From assembly GCA_019634415.1 (NCBI GenBank), contig JAHQVJ010000160.1, positions 1 through 64,000 on the forward strand: DNA of 64,000 nucleotides, written 5' to 3'. Positions within the stretch are counted from its first letter, which is position 1. Every line of letters starts with the position of its first letter. Origin of the DNA: Myxococcales bacterium (lineage in GTDB: Bacteria > Myxococcota_A > UBA796 > GCA-2862545). Below are positions 39,823 through 50,495 of this stretch, piece after piece. A program made the position numbers and the translations under genes. The notes below the pieces were generated by a model. It made no database searches. It was not told the DNA's origin and saw only the letters and a program-made list of their open reading frames with translations.

Positions 39823-42591
39823 GTGGTCCTGACTTGGCTCGCTCTGGGAAGCCCGAGTGTCGCAGCGACGGAAGAAGATCGATGGAAGGCCACCCTCGAT
39901 CGCGTCACGAAGGGGGTCGTCTCGATCCGCATGGATCGTCCCCGGGCCTACGAGGGCAAGGGCGCGGCCAACAGCACCGCGACGGGCTTCGTGGTGAACG
40001 CGGAGCAGGGGCTCATCCTGACGAATCGGCACGTGGTGACGCCCGGCCCCAACGTGGCGAAGGCCATCTTCCTCAACCAGGAGGAGGTGGACCTGGTGCC
40101 GGTGTACCGCGATCCGGTGCACGACTTCGGGGTGTTTCGCTACGACCCCGACGACGTGCGCTTCCTCGACGTGCCCGAGCTGCGACTGCGCCCCGACAAG
40201 GCGAAGGTCGGCACGGCCATCCGCGTGGTGGGCAACGACGCCGGTGAGAAGATCTCGATCCTCGACAGCACCCTGGCGCGTCTCGACCGCAACGCCCCCA
40301 AATACGGCTCCGACTACAACGACTTCAACACGTTCTACCTGCAGGCGGCGACCTCGACCTCGGGGGGCTCCTCGGGCTCTCCGGTGATGGACCGCCGGGG
40401 AGACGTGCTGGCGCTGAACGCCGGGGGCAAGACGCGCGCCGCCTCGTCCTTCTACCTACCGCTGGACCGCGTGGTGCGGGCCGTGGGGCTGCTCGAGCGG
40501 GGCGAGGCTGTGAGTCGAGGCACGCTGCAGGTGCGCTGGGCCTACGAGCCCTACGACGAGCTGGTGCGCCTGGGGCTGTCGGAGGAGCGCGAGGTCGCGG
40601 CGAGGCGTGCCGATCCCGACGGTTCGGGCCTGCTGGTGCTGCGCGAGCTGCTGCCGGGCGGCCCCGCCGACGGTCACCTGCAGATCGGCGACATCCTGCT
40701 GTCGGCCGACGGCACCGACGTGTTCGACTTCGTCACGCTGGAGGGGATCCTCGACGACCACGTGGGGCAGACCATCGAGCTGCGCGTGGATCGCTCCGGA
40801 GAGCCAGTGGACGTCTCGCTGCAGGTCGACGACCTGCACGCGCTGGTGCCCTCTCGCTACCTGGAGCTGTCGGGTGCCGTGCTCCACGACCTGAGCCTGC
40901 ATCAGGCCCGGGTGATGCAGGTGCCCGTGCGCGGCGTGCACGTGGCCTCCAACGGCTACGGCCTGGAGCGCGACGGCCTGCCCACCAAGGCCATCCTCGT
41001 GCAGGCGGACGAAGTGCCGCTGCCGGATCTGCAGGCGCTGATCGACCACCTGGCCACCGTGCCCGAGGGCGACACGGTGACCTTCCGCTGGTACGCCCAG
41101 GGCTCCCCGCAGCTGCAGCGCCAGACCACGGTGCGCATCGACCGGACCTGGTTCTCCACCCAGGTCTGCACCCGCGACGACGCCACGGGCACCTGGCCCT
41201 GCACCTCCTTGACCGGACCGCCGGCGAGCGAGCCCGATCCCGCGCCCGCGGCGACCTTCCCCCCGGTGGACGACAAGCGTGGCGCGAAGTTGGTCTCCAG
41301 CTTGGTGCGCGTGGAGTGCGACGTGCCCTACCAGGTGGCGGGCCTTCCCGGCGACAGCTTCACCGGCGGCGGTCTCATCGTGGACGCGGAGCGCGGGTGG
41401 GTGCTGGTGGACCGCGACACCGTGCCGCTGGCGCTGGCCGAGGTGACCGTCACGGTGGCAGGGGCCGTGCGGGTGCCTGCGGAGGTGGTGGCGCTGCATC
41501 CGCTGCACAACACCGCCATCGTGGCCTACGACCCACAGCGCCTCGCAGATCTCGGCCTGCGCGCAGCCGAGCTGTCCTTCGATGCACTCGCCGAAGGCGA
41601 CGAGCTGTGGTCCGTGGAGCTGGAGCGCGACGCGACGCTCGAGGTCCGGGAGATGGTGGTGCGCGGCGTGGATCCACTGTGGCTGGGTACCGCGGGCGCC
41701 CCTCGCTTTCGCGACACCAACATCGAGGCGGCCCAGACCGACCCGGCACCGAGCAACAACGGCGTGCTCGTCGACAAGAAGGGGCGCGTGCTCGGCTTCC
41801 ACGCCTCGTTCTCCTACACACAGGGCGGCAACACCCGCGCCACGTGGCGCACGATCCCATCGCAGCTGATCCGGGAGACGGTGCAGCTGGCCCGCGGGAC
41901 CCTCCAGATCCGAGCCATCGGCTGGGAGCTGGGCATGCTCACGCTCCCCGACGCGCTGCAGGCGGGCCTGCCGTCGGAGTGGGCCGAGCGTCTGATCGCC
42001 CACGATCCCGATCGTCGCTCGGTGCTCTCGGTGGGCCGCCTGGTGCGCGGCACCGGAGCCGACGGCGTCGTCGCCACGGGCGACCTGGTGCTGGCCATTC
42101 AGGGGCGCCCGGCCACCCGCTTCCGAGACATCGACGAGGCGGTGGCAGGCGAGTCGAGCGTGGCCGTGACCGTGGCCCGCCAGGGGGAGGTGATGGAGCT
42201 GACGGTGCCCACGGAGGTGCTGGGGCCCGTGGGCGTCGACCGCGTGGTGCTGTGGGCAGGCGTGCGGATCCACGCACCACACCGCGCCGCCCACGCTGCA
42301 GGCATGGCCACCGATCACCCCTATGTGTCGTGGTGGATGCGAGGCAGCCCCGCAGCACGGGCCAGCCTCGGTGCGCGACGCGCGATCCTGAAGGTCGGCA
42401 ACACCGAGACGCCGGATCTGGACGCCTTCGTGGCCGCGATCCGACAGCTGGACCCGGAGGCACCAGTGCGGCTGGAGGTCACCACGCTACAGGGCGAGCG
42501 ACAGGTGCTCACGCTGCAGCCAGATCCGGTGTTCTGGCCCGCCGAGGAGCTCGTCTGGGAGGGGGGGAGCTGGACCCGCCGGGGGCTGTAG
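39823..42591 (+). CDS. Duplicated HtrA-type serine protease with PDZ domains (Nma111-like)
   Basis: A 922-residue protein built from two HtrA halves, each protease plus PDZ. The first half is catalytically complete: His70 in TNRHVV, Asp101 in VHDFGVF and Ser184 in GGSSGSP. A PDZ follows (GLLVLRELLPGGPADGHLQIGDILLSADG). The second protease domain has SNNG where Ser should be, so it has lost its nucleophile, and is followed by another PDZ-like region ending near SPAARASLGARRAILKVGN. This layout is that of yeast Nma111p and some bacterial relatives. A short signal peptide (about 15 residues) suggests the periplasm. The GTG at 39823 has GGAGG six bases upstream. Divergent from the zinc metallopeptidase. 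Confidence 0.88.
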   Translation: MVLTWLALGSPSVAATEEDRWKATLDRVTKGVVSIRMDRPRAYEGKGAANSTATGFVVNAEQGLILTNRHVVTPGPNVAKAIFLNQEEVDLVPVYRDPVHDFGVFRYDPDDVRFLDVPELRLRPDKAKVGTAIRVVGNDAGEKISILDSTLARLDRNAPKYGSDYNDFNTFYLQAATSTSGGSSGSPVMDRRGDVLALNAGGKTRAASSFYLPLDRVVRAVGLLERGEAVSRGTLQVRWAYEPYDELVRLGLSEEREVAARRADPDGSGLLVLRELLPGGPADGHLQIGDILLSADGTDVFDFVTLEGILDDHVGQTIELRVDRSGEPVDVSLQVDDLHALVPSRYLELSGAVLHDLSLHQARVMQVPVRGVHVASNGYGLERDGLPTKAILVQADEVPLPDLQALIDHLATVPEGDTVTFRWYAQGSPQLQRQTTVRIDRTWFSTQVCTRDDATGTWPCTSLTGPPASEPDPAPAATFPPVDDKRGAKLVSSLVRVECDVPYQVAGLPGDSFTGGGLIVDAERGWVLVDRDTVPLALAEVTVTVAGAVRVPAEVVALHPLHNTAIVAYDPQRLADLGLRAAELSFDALAEGDELWSVELERDATLEVREMVVRGVDPLWLGTAGAPRFRDTNIEAAQTDPAPSNNGVLVDKKGRVLGFHASFSYTQGGNTRATWRTIPSQLIRETVQLARGTLQIRAIGWELGMLTLPDALQAGLPSEWAERLIAHDPDRRSVLSVGRLVRGTGADGVVATGDLVLAIQGRPATRFRDIDEAVAGESSVAVTVARQGEVMELTVPTEVLGPVGVDRVVLWAGVRIHAPHRAAHAAGMATDHPYVSWWMRGSPAARASLGARRAILKVGNTETPDLDAFVAAIRQLDPEAPVRLEVTTLQGERQVLTLQPDPVFWPAEELVWEGGSWTRRGL

Positions 42592-42642
42592 CCCACCGAC
42601 GGCCCATCAGCCGTTACCTGATCGGCAAATACGGAGTTCCTC

Positions 42643-43200
42643 ATGAACAGAACGGCATGGATGCTCGTGTTGTTGGGCGCGTGTAGTGGTGGCAGCACCG
42701 ACGACGACAAGGACGACACCCCCACCGACATCGACGCCGATGCAGACACCGATGCAGACGCGGACGCGGACGCAGACACCGACGCAGACACCGATACGCC
42801 GACGGGCGACACCGCAGTGGACGTCGCCGGTGCCGCTGGCGTGTGGCAGGGTCAGTGTGACATCACGTTCAAGAAGGCGCCCGTCACCTACCTCATGGAC
42901 CTGGCCCTCGTGGACGATGGCACCGGTGTGCTCGACGGGTTCGGCTTCATCGAGCTGGTGAAGATCGCACCCAAGAAGAAGACGAAGAAGTCATTGAGCT
43001 ACCTCATCGCCTTCGACGCCGAGGGGACCTTCGACGGGGTGGACGCCGTGGATCTCGACATCCGCATCTCGGGGGGCAAGGCCCTGCCCTTCACCGCCAC
43101 CATCGACGAAGACGTCATGGATGGATTCCTCTTGGTGGGCAAGAAGAAGAAGAAGGGGAAGCAGGTCGGACTCGACTGCGAGCTCGATCGCACCCTGTAG
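42643..43200 (+). CDS. Lipoprotein with Asp-rich repeat linker
   Basis: A 185-residue lipoprotein. The signal MNRTAWMLVLLGAC ends in a lipobox with Cys14, then a Ser/Gly stretch and a linker made almost wholly of Asp-Ala and Asp-Thr repeats (about residues 20-58). The C-terminal 120 residues form a beta-rich domain (GVWQGQCDITFKKAP, then two Lys runs KKKTKK and KKKKKGK). I do not recognise it. Acidic repeats of this kind are common in outer-surface lipoproteins of myxobacterial relatives and act as spacers, perhaps binding calcium. The ATG at 42643 is three bases after GGAGTTCCTC. Confidence 0.75.
   Translation: MNRTAWMLVLLGACSGGSTDDDKDDTPTDIDADADTDADADADADTDADTDTPTGDTAVDVAGAAGVWQGQCDITFKKAPVTYLMDLALVDDGTGVLDGFGFIELVKIAPKKKTKKSLSYLIAFDAEGTFDGVDAVDLDIRISGGKALPFTATIDEDVMDGFLLVGKKKKKGKQVGLDCELDRTL
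42728..42798 (+). repeat. Imperfect GAYGCN hexamer tract in the lipoprotein gene
   Basis: About 24 codons alternate GAC/GAT with GCN/ACC, giving a D-A/D-T dipeptide repeat. It is an in-frame low-complexity tract within the lipoprotein gene, prone to length change. Confidence 0.7.
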
Positions 43201-43239
43201 GGCTGCAAGGAAGACGAACGGTCCGCAGTACTGCAGGCC

Positions 43240-44166
43240 ATGGAACCCGTCTTCGTCCTCGCGCTCATGGTCGGTCTACTCACCTTGTTGCCGGCCTTGA
43301 TGCCCAAGGCAGCCACCCCAACTTCGGGGTGGGCAGCAGCCCTCGGCCTGGCCCCCGCAGCGCCCGACCAGCCCCTTCGAGGCACGCTGGACGGCGTGCC
43401 CGTGGTGGTCCACCCGCCCGGGAGCACCCCCTCCTGGACGGTGATCGCCGAGCTCCCCATCGACGTGCCCGCAGGCTTCTGGATCGCGGCCACCCCCGAC
43501 GACGAAGACCCCCATGCCAGCGAGCAAGCCAGCGCCTTCGCCCGCATCGCCCGCGCGGAGCTGGACGCCATCGTGGGTAGCGGCTGGCATCTGCAGGTGC
43601 GCGACTACGTCTCGGTGACACACGCCCCTGGCGCTCCCGGCATCGACCAGCCCCACGCGCTTCGGGCCCCCCTGCGCGCAGCCGTGGCCCTCGCTCGGGC
43701 GCTGGCGGAAGCTCGGCAGACCCTGGTCGCGGAGGCGCTCGGGCAGCTCGGGGCGGCCCTCGGGCAGGGCGCAGATCTCACCCACACCACGGTGGACGGT
43801 GTGCCCTTGGAGATCCACCTCCCGAGCGTGCGCAGCACAGCCTGGTCGTGCGCGGTGGTGGCCACCTTGAGCCGGCCGCTCCCCGCCGGCACGAGGGTGG
43901 TGTCGTCCGAGGTCCACGGCGCCACCGACGTCGACGTGGGCGATCTCTTCTTGGACCTGCCCCTCTCCATCGACACCAGCGACCCGCCGGCGCTGCGCGA
44001 TCGACTGGCCACCGACGATCTGCGGGGTGCCATACTCGATCTGCTGTGCAGCTGGCCGGGCTCGGTGCTGCACGCCGATCGGGTGGAGCACCGGGTGATG
44101 GATCTGGACATGGCGAGTGCCATCGCACGCGTGGTGGAGCTCGTGCAGCTGCTCGACCGCCCGTAG
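43240..44166 (+). CDS. Hypothetical membrane-anchored protein
   Basis: A 308-residue protein with an N-terminal hydrophobic helix (MEPVFVLALMVGLLTLLPAL, about 3-20) and no recognised domain. Two similar halves seem present. Each begins with a G-x-x-D-G-V-P-x-x-x-H-x-P pattern (LRGTLDGVPVVVHPPG near 46 and HTTVDGVPLEIHLPS near 184) and then a strand ending in A-x-L (WTVIAELPIDVPAGFW; WSCAVVATLSRPLPAGTR). This internal duplication suggests a two-domain fold. The ATG at 43240 starts the membrane segment. It stops two bases before the convergent small membrane gene. Confidence 0.68.
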   Translation: MEPVFVLALMVGLLTLLPALMPKAATPTSGWAAALGLAPAAPDQPLRGTLDGVPVVVHPPGSTPSWTVIAELPIDVPAGFWIAATPDDEDPHASEQASAFARIARAELDAIVGSGWHLQVRDYVSVTHAPGAPGIDQPHALRAPLRAAVALARALAEARQTLVAEALGQLGAALGQGADLTHTTVDGVPLEIHLPSVRSTAWSCAVVATLSRPLPAGTRVVSSEVHGATDVDVGDLFLDLPLSIDTSDPPALRDRLATDDLRGAILDLLCSWPGSVLHADRVEHRVMDLDMASAIARVVELVQLLDRP

Positions 44167-44168
44167 CA

Positions 44169-44585
44169 TCAGCCCACGAACGGCACGCTAGGCCCCAAGA
44201 GCAGCCCCAGCCACACCTGGTGCACCCGTCCCGCCTGTGCCCCCTCGTTCCAGCAGGTCTGGCGGACGTGCACGAGGTGTCCCCCCAAGTCGCCGTAGTG
44301 GCCCTGCCCCCAGTCCGACACCTTGGTCACGCACAGCCCGGAGTCTCGCGGCAGCAGCACCACGACGGCACACAGCCACAATAGCGGCATCATCGCGCCC
44401 CACTCCAGCACGGCCGCGAAGCGAGCCCGGCCGGAAGACAGGCTCCACACCAGGTGCCCCACCGACAGCATCACGAGTCCCACGACCTGCACGTCGACGC
44501 GCCAGTCGGGGACGAACGGCAGCGCCGTGAAACACAGCATCGCCACGCCGACCACGGCCCATCGCACCGCCACACCCATGACCAC
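44169..44585 (-). CDS. Small hypothetical membrane protein
   Basis: A 138-residue protein with three hydrophobic segments (about 5-22, 33-48 and 62-80) and a polar C-terminal tail of about 55 residues containing two Cys and several His (CVTKVSDWGQGHYGDLGGHLVHVRQTCWNEG). I do not recognise it. The start at 44585 is an ATG-Val-Met sequence with a second ATG two codons on. It lies downstream of the beta-oxidation genes on the same strand, separated by 73 bases, with no link to them in sequence. Confidence 0.6.
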   Translation of the reverse strand: MVMGVAVRWAVVGVAMLCFTALPFVPDWRVDVQVVGLVMLSVGHLVWSLSSGRARFAAVLEWGAMMPLLWLCAVVVLLPRDSGLCVTKVSDWGQGHYGDLGGHLVHVRQTCWNEGAQAGRVHQVWLGLLLGPSVPFVG

Positions 44586-44658
44586 CTCCCGCGGCGACCT
44601 ATGGGCGGCATGTGCAGCTCCCGTGCACCTTCACCAGCAATGTCGAGGGCGAACGGCG

Positions 44659-46788
44659 CTACACCTCGTCGAAGAAGCGCTCCCCCGCCTCCGCCATGCG
44701 GCGCAGCACCGGTGCTGGTGCGTAGCGGGCGCCATGCGCCTCGGCCAAGGCGTCCAGCTCCGCCACGAGCGCGGGCAGACCGATCCGATCCATCATCGCC
44801 AGCGGCCCTCCCGTGTTCGGGGCGAAGCCGATACCGAAGACCGACATCACGTCGGCGTCCCGGTGCTCCCGTACGATGCCCTCCTCGAGGGCGCGTCCCG
44901 TCTCTGCGAGCTGGGCATACATCAGCCGCTTCGCGATCACGTCCACGCCCGTCTCGGCAGGGGTGCCCGACGACAGCTCCGACAGCCCCGACCAGAATCC
45001 GCGCCGCTTGCCGTCCTTGTAGTCGTAGAAGCCAGCGCCCCCCGCCTTGCCCGGACGCCCGGCGTCGAACAAGGCCGCCAGCAGCTTCGGGCCCGGCCGC
45101 TCCAGGATCTCGGGCCCCAGGTAGCTCGCCCCTTGCTGCAGTGCGTGCTTCGCCAGCGACAGGCTCACCTCGTCGGCCACCTGCAGCGGCGGCACCACCA
45201 TGCCCGCCGTGCGCGCCGCCCACTCCACCAGCACCGGATCGTGGCCCTCGGCCACCAGCTCGGCACCCTCCACCATGTACGACGAGAACACCCGACTGGT
45301 GAAGAAGCCGTAGCCGTCGTTGACCACCACGTTCGTCTTCTTGATGGAGCGGCCGAAGGCCAAGGCGCGCGCGAGCGTCTCCCCCGACGTCGCCTGCCCT
45401 CGGATCACCTCCAGCAAGGGCATCTTCTCCACCGGGGAGAAGAAGTGCAGCCCGATGAAGCGCTCCGGCGCCGACGACGCCTCGGCCAGATCCGTGATCG
45501 GAATGGCCGAGGTGTTGCTCGCCCAGATGGCGTTCGGAGCCAGCAGGGGCTCCGTCTCCCGGGTGACCTGGTGCTTGATCTCGAGCTTCTCGATCACCGC
45601 CTCGATCACGAGGTCTGCGCCTTGCACGGCCGCCAGCTCGGTGGTGGCGGTGATGCGGCCCGCCAGCTGCTGTCGGGCCGCGTCGTCGAGGTGCTTCAGA
45701 CGCGCGATCTGGCCATCGATGTGGGCCTGACCACGCGCCACCGCATCCTCGGCGATGTCGCGCACCACCACCTCGTAGCCGGCCTTGGCGCACACGAAGG
45801 CCAGCCCGGCCCCCATCATGCCCGCCCCCAGGATCGCCACCTTGCGGATCTGTGGATCCTCCGTCTTGGGCAGCCCCACGAGCTTGTCGGCGGCCTGCTT
45901 GTGGAAGAACAGGGTGCGGATCATGTCCTTGGCCTGGTCGGAGATCACGAGGTGGGTGAAGTGCCGCGCCTCCACCTCCAGCGCCCGCTCGAACACCAGC
46001 GTGGAGCCCTCCTGCACCGCCGACAGCAACGACTCCACCGCCGGGTAGGCGCCCGCCGTCCGCTTGTAGGCCATCGCCGAGGCTGCCAGGAACAGGTTCC
46101 GCGCGTCCGGCGTGCCTGGCTGCACACCGCCCGGCCACGCAGCCCCCCGGTCCCAAGGCTGCTTGGCGCGCGGGTTGTCGGCCAGCCACTGCTTCGCCGC
46201 CGGCAGCAGGGAGTCGGCGTCGGGCACGAGCTGCACCAGTCCCACCGACTTCGCCTTCGCCGGCCGCAGCGGATTGCCCGTGCTCATCACCTCCAGCGCC
46301 TTCTGGATCCCCAGCAGCCGCGGTAGCCGCTGGGTGCCTCCGCCCCCCGGGATCACGCCGAGCTGCACCTCGGGCAGCCCCAGCAGGATCCGGCCGTCGT
46401 CCACGCAGATCCGGTTGTGGCACACCAGCGCCATCTCGAGGCCACCACCGAGCGCAGAGCCCGCCAGGGCCGCCACCCAGGGCACGCCCGTCTCGATGCG
46501 ACGGTGCACCTGGTGGAACTGCCCCACCGTGGCGAACAGCGCCGTGGGATCGCGCACCTCGTAGACCATGTCGAGGTCTGCCCCCACACAGAAGTCACGA
46601 TGGCCGCTGGTGAGCACCACCCCCTTCAGGCCGTCCAGGCCGTCGAGCCAGTCCATCGCGCCCACCAGGCCCTCGGTGAACGTGAGGTTGACCTTGTTGA
46701 CGCGCCCCTCCATGCGCATCGTGAGCACCGCGATGCCGTCGGAGGGATCGAAGACGGCGCTGAGCAGCTCGTTGTCGTAGGTCGACAT
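44659..46788 (-). CDS. fadB: Multifunctional fatty acid oxidation enzyme, alpha subunit
   Basis: A 709-residue enoyl-CoA hydratase/3-hydroxyacyl-CoA dehydrogenase, the alpha subunit of the fatty acid oxidation complex. The N-terminal crotonase domain (about 1-270) has the oxyanion-hole segments [12 protein letters not shown] and [19 protein letters not shown], and [17 protein letters not shown] with its catalytic Glu. The NAD-binding 3HCDH domain starts with [21 protein letters not shown] near 310, has [11 protein letters not shown] and [19 protein letters not shown], and is followed by the C-terminal 3HCDH domain. The ATG at 46788 lies two bases after the thiolase stop, so both are in one operon. 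FadB and FadJ have the same architecture and I cannot tell which this is. Confidence 0.93.
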   Translation of the reverse strand: MSTYDNELLSAVFDPSDGIAVLTMRMEGRVNKVNLTFTEGLVGAMDWLDGLDGLKGVVLTSGHRDFCVGADLDMVYEVRDPTALFATVGQFHQVHRRIETGVPWVAALAGSALGGGLEMALVCHNRICVDDGRILLGLPEVQLGVIPGGGGTQRLPRLLGIQKALEVMSTGNPLRPAKAKSVGLVQLVPDADSLLPAAKQWLADNPRAKQPWDRGAAWPGGVQPGTPDARNLFLAASAMAYKRTAGAYPAVESLLSAVQEGSTLVFERALEVEARHFTHLVISDQAKDMIRTLFFHKQAADKLVGLPKTEDPQIRKVAILGAGMMGAGLAFVCAKAGYEVVVRDIAEDAVARGQAHIDGQIARLKHLDDAARQQLAGRITATTELAAVQGADLVIEAVIEKLEIKHQVTRETEPLLAPNAIWASNTSAIPITDLAEASSAPERFIGLHFFSPVEKMPLLEVIRGQATSGETLARALAFGRSIKKTNVVVNDGYGFFTSRVFSSYMVEGAELVAEGHDPVLVEWAARTAGMVVPPLQVADEVSLSLAKHALQQGASYLGPEILERPGPKLLAALFDAGRPGKAGGAGFYDYKDGKRRGFWSGLSELSSGTPAETGVDVIAKRLMYAQLAETGRALEEGIVREHRDADVMSVFGIGFAPNTGGPLAMMDRIGLPALVAELDALAEAHGARYAPAPVLRRMAEAGERFFDEV

Positions 46789-46790
46789 GA

Positions 46791-47996
<1,206 letters not shown>

Positions 47997-48018
47997 CGAC
48001 ATCCCTCCCAGTTCCAAA

Positions 48019-48051
48019 TCCTTAGCATGCGCATGATGAGCATGCTTAGGA
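48019..48051. promoter_or_regulatory. Inverted repeat before the fad operon, candidate operator
   Basis: TCCTTAGCATGC (48019-48030) and GCATGCTTAGGA (48040-48051) are inverted repeats with one mismatch and a nine-base spacer. They lie about 23 bases before the thiolase start and in the gap to the glycosyltransferase gene upstream on the same strand. The form fits a TetR-type or similar dimeric repressor of fatty acid genes; the protein is not known. Confidence 0.55.
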
Positions 48052-48053
48052 AT

Positions 48054-49577
48054 TCACCTCCGCTCACCGCAGTGGTAGTCCCTGAGCCGATCTCTGCGCA
48101 CGTGCAGCGGCGAGCTGGATCGTCGGACGACGCGCGCGTAGCCCTCGAGGCAGCCGCTGTCCTTCAGGAGCTCGTTGAGGCGCACGTAGTTGCGATGGGG
48201 CAGGAAGATGGCGTCGGGCTGCTGCTGCTGGCAGACCTCGCCCACGGTGGCCTGCCCGAGCGCCAGCGGCGGCGACATCAAGCCGCCCAGATCGGTGACG
48301 GTGCCATCGCGCAGGATCATGCCCGGCACGCCGATCTCGGAGTGCATGACGTGGGCATCGGTCCCCAGGCAGCGCGCGAGGCGACGCAGGCCGCGAAAGC
48401 TGGTGACCTGCTTGTCGAGTCGCCAGGCGTAGACGTTGTCGCGCTGAGGCGCCTCCGGCACGCGAGGATGCGCGATCACCACGCCGGCAGCCACCACGGC
48501 CGCGGCGAGCGGCACGACCACCCCCTCGGACCGTCGAGGCGCCATCACCACGGCCACGGCCACGGCGTAGGCGGCGTAGGTGATGGGCGAGATGCGGCCG
48601 ATCTCCCAGCCACGGTCGACCGGAACGACCTCGAACCCCACCAGCGCGACGCCCACAGCGGCCCACACCGCCAGGCCTGCCCACACTCGGCGATCCGCAG
48701 CAGGCGCAGGGCGGGCGGCGGCCGCCATCGCGATCCAGGGCAGCACCGGTGCGTAGAAGCGTCCGTGCAACCCCATCACGTCGACGTTGCCGAGCACGTG
48801 GTAGCCCACGAACAAAGCGGCGGGCACCAGCCGTGGATGCCAGCGCAGCCAAGGCAGCACGACCCAGAGGAACAGGGCGACGTGACGCTGCTTCGCCCGT
48901 TGGCTCAAGGACAGGAAGGTCTCGTCGTAGACCGAGCCGATGCCGGACTTGGTCAGGAACGACAGGGGCACGGGGGTGCCGTAGGCCCACCACAGGCCGA
49001 TCACACCGAGCCCGATGCAGAGCAACGTGGCGGCCAGGGCGGGCCACCGCCGGTCCCAGGCGAGGGTGACCACCACCAGCAAGGCGGCATCGGGTCGGGC
49101 GAGGGTGAGGAGCACGGCCCAGGCCACGACCACCCCACGCCGAGCTCCGGTGGGTCGCGCGAGCTCGGCGAGGAACAGCGCCCCGAGGAGCAGGGCCACC
49201 GCCGTCTCCATACCCGACACCACCGTCGCGAGCGCCACGGGACTGGCCATGAGCAGCACCGCTGGAGGCGACGCCCGCAGGGCCCACACGCTGCCCACCA
49301 GGCAGCCCGCCAGCAGCAGACGCGTTGCGGCCACGGTGTAGGGGCCCACGAGCCCGTGCACGCCCGCCACCAGCACCTGGAAGAGCTGCGAGGTGTTGCC
49401 GTACACGGGGCCGTCCGCCACGTTCCAGGCGAACCCCCCGTGCTCGAAGAGGTTGCGGGCGAACCGCACGAAAAAGAACGCATCGTCGTAGGGCGGAAGC
49501 CACCCACGAACCAGCAGCACCGCGACCACCACGGCCACGAATGCCCACGCGCCGTTGCGCTGTAGCGGACTCACCAT
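48054..49577 (-). CDS. GT-C fold polyprenol-type glycosyltransferase
   Basis: A 507-residue integral membrane glycosyltransferase of the GT-C superfamily. It has the typical first-loop motif YDDAFFFVRFARNLFEHGGFAWN with the catalytic Asp pair at 31-32, followed by about ten membrane helices and a C-terminal soluble domain of about 130 residues. Relatives of this pattern (PMT-like, AftB-like) transfer sugars from polyprenyl-phosphate donors onto envelope glycans or lipids. The start is either the ATG at 49577 or the GTG at 49574; GGGAGGG lies directly before them. The donor and acceptor are unknown, and no other glycan genes are adjacent. Confidence 0.85.
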   Translation of the reverse strand: MVSPLQRNGAWAFVAVVVAVLLVRGWLPPYDDAFFFVRFARNLFEHGGFAWNVADGPVYGNTSQLFQVLVAGVHGLVGPYTVAATRLLLAGCLVGSVWALRASPPAVLLMASPVALATVVSGMETAVALLLGALFLAELARPTGARRGVVVAWAVLLTLARPDAALLVVVTLAWDRRWPALAATLLCIGLGVIGLWWAYGTPVPLSFLTKSGIGSVYDETFLSLSQRAKQRHVALFLWVVLPWLRWHPRLVPAALFVGYHVLGNVDVMGLHGRFYAPVLPWIAMAAAARPAPAADRRVWAGLAVWAAVGVALVGFEVVPVDRGWEIGRISPITYAAYAVAVAVVMAPRRSEGVVVPLAAAVVAAGVVIAHPRVPEAPQRDNVYAWRLDKQVTSFRGLRRLARCLGTDAHVMHSEIGVPGMILRDGTVTDLGGLMSPPLALGQATVGEVCQQQQPDAIFLPHRNYVRLNELLKDSGCLEGYARVVRRSSSPLHVRRDRLRDYHCGERR

Positions 49578-49669
49578 CCCTCCCGCTGCGACCCTACACG
49601 CGAGCCGAGTCGCACGCATCGAATGATCCCGGCGATCCGTCGTCTGGGCGGTGGGCGCACGGAGGAACG

Positions 49670-50485
49670 ATGACCTGGCTCACCACGATGCTGCTGGCCT
49701 CCTGTGGACAGCCTCCGGATCTGGAGTGGCAGACCGCCTCCCCCACCTCGGACGGCGTCGATCGGCAGACGCATGGAGACACCCACACGGTCGTGGTCGA
49801 GGAGACCTTCGTCCTGGGACCCCAGACCACCACCTCGATGGTGGACGTCCTGTTCGTGGTGGACGACACCGCCTCCGCACCCTCCCGCACCGAGCTGACG
49901 AGCCTGGTGGAGTCGCTGCGAGGCGACGTCTTTCCCACCGACACCCGCGTCGCGGTCACTCGCGACGTCCCCTTCGGGATGATGGCCGCGCGCTCCCTTC
50001 TCGAGCAGCCGGACACCTTCCGACCCGGAGCAGGTGTGGCGTTGGTCTTCGTGAGCACCGTGAACCACCTGGAGCCCAGGCCCGTGCACTTCGACGAGCT
50101 GGAGGCGGCCGTCGCCACAGGGCACCCCGTGGCCTCCTTCACCCTGGCAGCGGCCGTGCCCTTCACCCCGTGCACCGCAGAGGCCACCCTGCAGGTGGGG
50201 CGCACCGCCTTCGAGCCCGTGGTGCACGACGGGCGAGGCACGGTGATGAACCTGTGCGGCGCCGGGCCGGCGGAGTGGCGAGCCTTCCTCGAGACGGTGG
50301 GCACCCAGAGCACCGTGGTGCGGCATCCCGTGCTGCCGCTGGCTCGCCCCGCCGTCACGGTTCTGTCGGTGCAACGAGACGGGACCCCCGTGCCCCACCG
50401 ACTGGACGCCCACGGTCAGGTGCTGGTCCTCGAGCAGATGCCCCAGACCCGAGCGACGATCCGCGTGCGCTACCGTCCGGGCTGA
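49670..50485 (+). CDS. Lipoprotein with von Willebrand A-like start
   Basis: A 271-residue lipoprotein: signal MTWLTTMLLASC with lipobox Cys12, then a Thr/Ser-rich linker. From about residue 62 the sequence MVDVLFVVDDTASAPSRTEL resembles the first strand and metal site of a von Willebrand factor A domain (DxTxS instead of DxSxS), with VALVFVSTVN as a likely second strand. The end looks like a small beta domain (PAVTVLSVQRDGTPV). Similar exported vWA lipoproteins are common in myxobacteria, with no fixed role. The ATG at 49670 has GGAGG four bases upstream. It is divergent from the GT-C gene. Confidence 0.72.
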   Translation: MTWLTTMLLASCGQPPDLEWQTASPTSDGVDRQTHGDTHTVVVEETFVLGPQTTTSMVDVLFVVDDTASAPSRTELTSLVESLRGDVFPTDTRVAVTRDVPFGMMAARSLLEQPDTFRPGAGVALVFVSTVNHLEPRPVHFDELEAAVATGHPVASFTLAAAVPFTPCTAEATLQVGRTAFEPVVHDGRGTVMNLCGAGPAEWRAFLETVGTQSTVVRHPVLPLARPAVTVLSVQRDGTPVPHRLDAHGQVLVLEQMPQTRATIRVRYRPG

Positions 50486-50495
50486 CCGCGGCTCG

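Noticed and set aside
42728-42798. CRISPR or tandem repeat array
   Set aside because: It is a coding Asp-Ala/Asp-Thr tract with no spacers, in frame with the lipoprotein.
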